Below the pieces are notes generated by a model. That model was not told the origin of the DNA and ran no database searches. It saw only the letters and a program-made list of their open reading frames with translations. A program made the translations under genes and the position numbers. Shown piece after piece: positions 61,431-64,000 of a stretch of DNA of 64,000 bases. Source of the DNA: a virus. Within the stretch, counting starts at the first letter, position 1. Every line of letters starts with the position of its first letter. The DNA is taken from positions 1 to 64,000 of IMG/VR virus record IMGVR_UViG_3300023184_000094; one strand, written 5' to 3'.

Positions 61431-62580
61431 AGTAACCCTACGTAATCCATTGGATAAAACGGATCTATTAGACTATTATATTTGTGTTTATGATAATCAA
61501 TTGGCAAAAGATTGGATTATAGCACTTAAAAAATTGTTAACTGATAAAAACCATTTAGAAAAAAATTATTGTTTTTTGGGTTTTCCTAATTCTTCAAGAA
61601 CTTTAGAATATCTTTGTGATGAATTAAATAAAGCGGTATTTCAAATAAATCTTTTTAATGCAACTGAAATCTGGCAGAAAAACGGCCTAGATAGTTATCT
61701 CATCGAAGATTATTATATACCTGATACTGTAAGATACGGCGATGAATATCCTTATATTAAACAACATGTAGCACTTGAGCCTGCACTGTTCTTTGAAAAA
61801 ACTTTGGGGTATAGAGTCAAACACGAAGTAATGAATAGATTACATAATTATTTTGAAATTTTACAAGGAATAGTCGGAGCCCAGAGTAATTATTATAAAC
61901 TAGCAGATTACGATACCAAGTATGCTATTAGACAATTAAACATTATATGTCACGAAATAGAAAGTTTGGTTTTAAGTCAGCATAAACTTAAAACAATGCC
62001 TGAATGGGTTCGCCCAAGCCAAATCACCACGTTCTTACATGCTACTCGCTACCATCTTAGTAGAGAACATAAGCACCTTGCTGTAAAAAATAGTTATGAT
62101 AGAAGATTTGGTGAAGTGTATATGCATTGGACGCAAATTGGTAAAACTTTATTCGAGGTATTTCGTGATGAAAATGCACCTCAACTTGATTCAACGACCT
62201 GTGATGCAATCACCCATTTACAATATTACAGTGGTGAATTTGATATCGAATGGGGCAATGATGTTGTTTTTGGAAATCATGTTTTTCACGACGACCAAAT
62301 AAACAGATTTCATCAGTGGATAAAAGAACAACATCTAGATAAGACTGATCCTGATTTATGCCTTGGATATTTGCCAATGGGGAGTGTCGATTTAATTCGT
62401 AGTTTTGGAACCACTGACCCAGATAAAATAAGAACATTATTGGGGGGGTATCTTGACATTTATCAAATTGAAATAGACGATATAAAAGATACATTTAATT
62501 ACTGTTGGACTGACTTAGATTACAAACAACAACAAATAGCAATGATGAAGCCAGGATATGATTACAGTAGCCGGGGGTGA
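61396..62580 (+). CDS. Large protein of unknown function
   Basis: A 394-residue protein without a domain that I recognise. It starts MLLSGINQSTVKVTLRNPLD with GAAAGGAAAG directly before the ATG and inside the end of the upstream gene. The N-terminal half has alternating strands and helices (LLDYYICVYDNQLAKDWIIA, then KNYCFLGFPNSSRTLEYLCD), and the C-terminal half has a His-rich set (HLSREHKHL, NHVFHDDQINRFHQW) that could bind metal. It lies between a radical SAM gene and an SGNH-like gene and is AT-rich. It may be a partner protein of the cassette; nothing more is visible. Confidence 0.7.
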   Translation: MLLSGINQSTVKVTLRNPLDKTDLLDYYICVYDNQLAKDWIIALKKLLTDKNHLEKNYCFLGFPNSSRTLEYLCDELNKAVFQINLFNATEIWQKNGLDSYLIEDYYIPDTVRYGDEYPYIKQHVALEPALFFEKTLGYRVKHEVMNRLHNYFEILQGIVGAQSNYYKLADYDTKYAIRQLNIICHEIESLVLSQHKLKTMPEWVRPSQITTFLHATRYHLSREHKHLAVKNSYDRRFGEVYMHWTQIGKTLFEVFRDENAPQLDSTTCDAITHLQYYSGEFDIEWGNDVVFGNHVFHDDQINRFHQWIKEQHLDKTDPDLCLGYLPMGSVDLIRSFGTTDPDKIRTLLGGYLDIYQIEIDDIKDTFNYCWTDLDYKQQQIAMMKPGYDYSSRG

Positions 62581-63109
62581 TAGTATCATATGGGGTAGTG
62601 AGCTAGCAGATAGTCCACACGGCGCCCCCAATGGATACAGTCGTAATACATTTGCTGCACTATTAGCTGGTGATGAATATCATTGCTCAGCATATCCTGG
62701 TATAGGTAACAGGCAGATCTATTCTAGGATACGTGGTGATCTAACTCAGATGCCACACTGCGGGGTCATTGTGTGTTGGACCTGGCCTAGTCGTGACAAC
62801 GAACTTGACAGCGATAAATGGATCATAGGATTACAAAAATATCTGAAATTTCATGATTATCCTTACTTGTTTACCTGTGTAGATAATTGTGTAATTACTG
62901 ATAATCCAGAGATTGATTGGGACCGTTGGTTTATGTTTCCCCCAGGAACAGAAGCCAATGAAACAATAACACCAAGAGGATTTTATCAATGGGCAGTGGA
63001 AAATAAGTATAATATAGGAGTTGATGGGCATCCTTTAGAACAAGCACATCGTGATGCAGTAACATTGATTAGGGAGAAGTTCAATGAGTTGGTTAAGAAA
63101 TCTATATAA
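62558..63109 (+). CDS. SGNH-like hydrolase domain protein
   Basis: A 183-residue protein with the N-terminal block MITVAGGDSIIWGSELADSP, in which Ser9 in GGDS would be the nucleophile, a middle block YPGIGNRQIYSRIRGDL corresponding to the Gly/Asn-containing blocks of SGNH enzymes, and a C-terminal VDGHPLEQAHRDAVTLI with a His and an Asp two residues before it. The motif pattern is better kept than in the gene at 54713. Acyl transfer or removal on a sugar or peptide is the likely chemistry. It overlaps the upstream gene by 23 nt. Confidence 0.7.
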   Translation: MITVAGGDSIIWGSELADSPHGAPNGYSRNTFAALLAGDEYHCSAYPGIGNRQIYSRIRGDLTQMPHCGVIVCWTWPSRDNELDSDKWIIGLQKYLKFHDYPYLFTCVDNCVITDNPEIDWDRWFMFPPGTEANETITPRGFYQWAVENKYNIGVDGHPLEQAHRDAVTLIREKFNELVKKSI

Positions 63110-63185
63110 TCGAATCAAACTAGAAATAGCATATCGCAAAAAATTAAAAGCGTTGCGTAAAAGAGATCCTTTTATCTACAAATAA
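63084..63185 (+). CDS. 33-residue basic peptide gene
   Basis: A short gene encoding MSWLRNLYNRIKLEIAYRKK, then LKALRKRDPFIYK. It has AGGGAGAAG just before the ATG, overlaps the upstream gene by 26 nt and ends in TAATG, which supplies the ATG of the next gene, so it fits the overlapping chain exactly. The peptide is an amphipathic, highly basic helix ending in DPFIYK; short proteins with this ending seem familiar from aquatic T4-like phages. Function unknown. It could bind nucleic acid or membrane, or could be a substrate of the cassette enzymes. Confidence 0.75.
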   Translation: MSWLRNLYNRIKLEIAYRKKLKALRKRDPFIYK

Positions 63186-63829
63186 TGCGTTTACTAACAG
63201 TTGGTGATAGTTTTACTTGGGGTCAAGAGCTAGATGATAACACATCTGCTTGGCCGTATCTATTATCTGCCCGATTAGAGTATACGTTAGACAATCAGGC
63301 CAAGCCTGGCAGTGGTAACTTACGTATGGTTAGATATGCTATAGAACATATTGATAACTATGATATGATTATTATAGCCTGGACACATTTTGCCCGTAAT
63401 GAGTTTGCTGATGATTGTGGATTTTTTGATATATGGCCCGGATTTAATTCCAAATATTTTAAAGATATTATCCCGCATAGAGTAGAATTAATTGAATATT
63501 TTAATAAACATCATAATGATGATTACATGTATAGACAGTATTTGATCAATATTATTTTACTACAAAAATATTTAATGCTTAATAATAAACGCTATCTGAT
63601 GCTAGACGCATTTGGCAATCATCAATATAGTGGGAGAAATTCAGAAAAGAATAAAGATTTATTAGAACAAATTGATTCTACTTATTTTGTCGGCTGGCCA
63701 GATAAATCGATGATGGAGTGGACCTGGGGAACAGAAATGGGTGTAGGCGGACATTTCTTAGAAGAGGGGCATGTTAAAGTAGCAGAAAAATTATTTTATC
63801 AAATGGAAAATCTTTCATGGGTAAATTAA
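63185..63829 (+). CDS. SGNH-like hydrolase domain protein
   Basis: A 214-residue protein with the N-terminal block RLLTVGDSFTWGQELDDNTS, the GDS serine of SGNH enzymes (Ser9), then KPGSGNLRMVRYAIEHI, where the Gly and Asn are the expected oxyanion residues. YDMIIIAWTHFARNEF is the third block. The C-terminal GVGGHFLEEGHVKVAEKLFY supplies the His. All four SGNH landmarks can be seen, so this is the most convincing member of the group. It is one base overlapped with the 33-residue peptide gene. Confidence 0.75.
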   Translation: MRLLTVGDSFTWGQELDDNTSAWPYLLSARLEYTLDNQAKPGSGNLRMVRYAIEHIDNYDMIIIAWTHFARNEFADDCGFFDIWPGFNSKYFKDIIPHRVELIEYFNKHHNDDYMYRQYLINIILLQKYLMLNNKRYLMLDAFGNHQYSGRNSEKNKDLLEQIDSTYFVGWPDKSMMEWTWGTEMGVGGHFLEEGHVKVAEKLFYQMENLSWVN

Positions 63830-64000
63830 TCGCAGGTGGAGATAGTTTTATCTATGGTAGCGAATTAAAAGATGGATATTATTCCCCTAGCCAATCAACT
63901 TACCCTGCATTAATAGCAAAAGAACTTGGATGGGATTATGTCTGCACTGCTAGTCCTGGATTTGCTAACAGTAGTATTCGTCGGACAATTATCGATGCAT
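63817..64000 (+). CDS. SGNH-like protein, N-terminal part (cut by window edge)
   Basis: The frame from the ATG at 63817 stays open to the window edge and encodes MGKLIAGGDSFIYGSELKDG, then SPSQSTYPALIAKELGWDYV and CTASPGFANSSIRRTII. The GGDS block and the GFANSSIR block are the first two SGNH landmarks, and the first is very close to that of the gene at 62558. It overlaps its upstream neighbour by 13 nt and so continues the operon beyond this window. Confidence 0.75.
   Translation, partial: MGKLIAGGDSFIYGSELKDGYYSPSQSTYPALIAKELGWDYVCTASPGFANSSIRRTIIDA

Noticed and set aside
1-64000. CRISPR array, integrase or attachment site
   Set aside because: No regularly spaced repeats, no recombinase gene and no tRNA-linked direct repeats were seen; the gene content is that of a lytic phage.

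Overview
This window is part of the genome of a large T4-like contractile-tailed phage. The evidence is a nearly complete set of recognisable T4-type virion genes: gp23, gp22, gp21, prohead core proteins, gp20, a tape measure protein, gp26, gp48/54, gp53, gp5, gp25 and gp6. T4-type recombination genes (gp46, gp47) and the late sigma factor gp55 are also present. Perfect or one-mismatch copies of the T4 late promoter octamer TATAAATA lie in front of several structural genes. The proteins look more like those of aquatic T4-like phages (cyanophage/pelagiphage type) than of enterobacterial ones. The host cannot be read from the sequence.

Layout. (1) 1-7443, minus strand: head genes (major capsid protein cut by the window edge, scaffold, protease, two core proteins, portal) and the tape measure gene. 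(2) 7502-8918, plus strand: baseplate hub gene 26, a small hub-cluster protein and a two-helix membrane protein, closed by a strong terminator. (3) 8991-15018, minus strand: gp55, gp47, gp46, a radical SAM enzyme, two small basic proteins and a GIY-YIG nuclease. The block ends in about 440 nt of protein-free but highly structured sequence that I read as an unassigned non-coding RNA. (4) 15090-47661, plus strand: the baseplate and tail-fibre region. It includes a 4501-residue protein in the gene 7 position with a seven-blade FG-GAP (integrin-like) propeller, two separate muralytic domains, three paralogous fibre proteins and a glycine-rich adhesin-like protein. It ends at a terminator. (5) 47742-64000, plus strand: an unbroken chain of overlapping accessory genes containing five glycosyltransferase-like proteins, six radical SAM proteins with the SPASM/twitch-like cysteine region placed before the barrel, four SGNH-like proteins (the last cut by the window), a 33-residue basic peptide and three proteins I cannot assign.

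How it fits together. A host-type promoter drives the gp55 block. gp55 would then redirect RNA polymerase to the TATAAATA promoters of the head, tail and accessory operons. One such late promoter lies inside the spacer of the gp55 promoter on the opposite strand. The accessory operon begins directly after the fibre operon and has its own late-type promoter, so its products are probably made late in infection. They may build or edit a sugar- or peptide-based modification of the virion or cell surface. Their substrates are unknown. This cassette and the structured RNA are the two parts most likely to hold undescribed biology.
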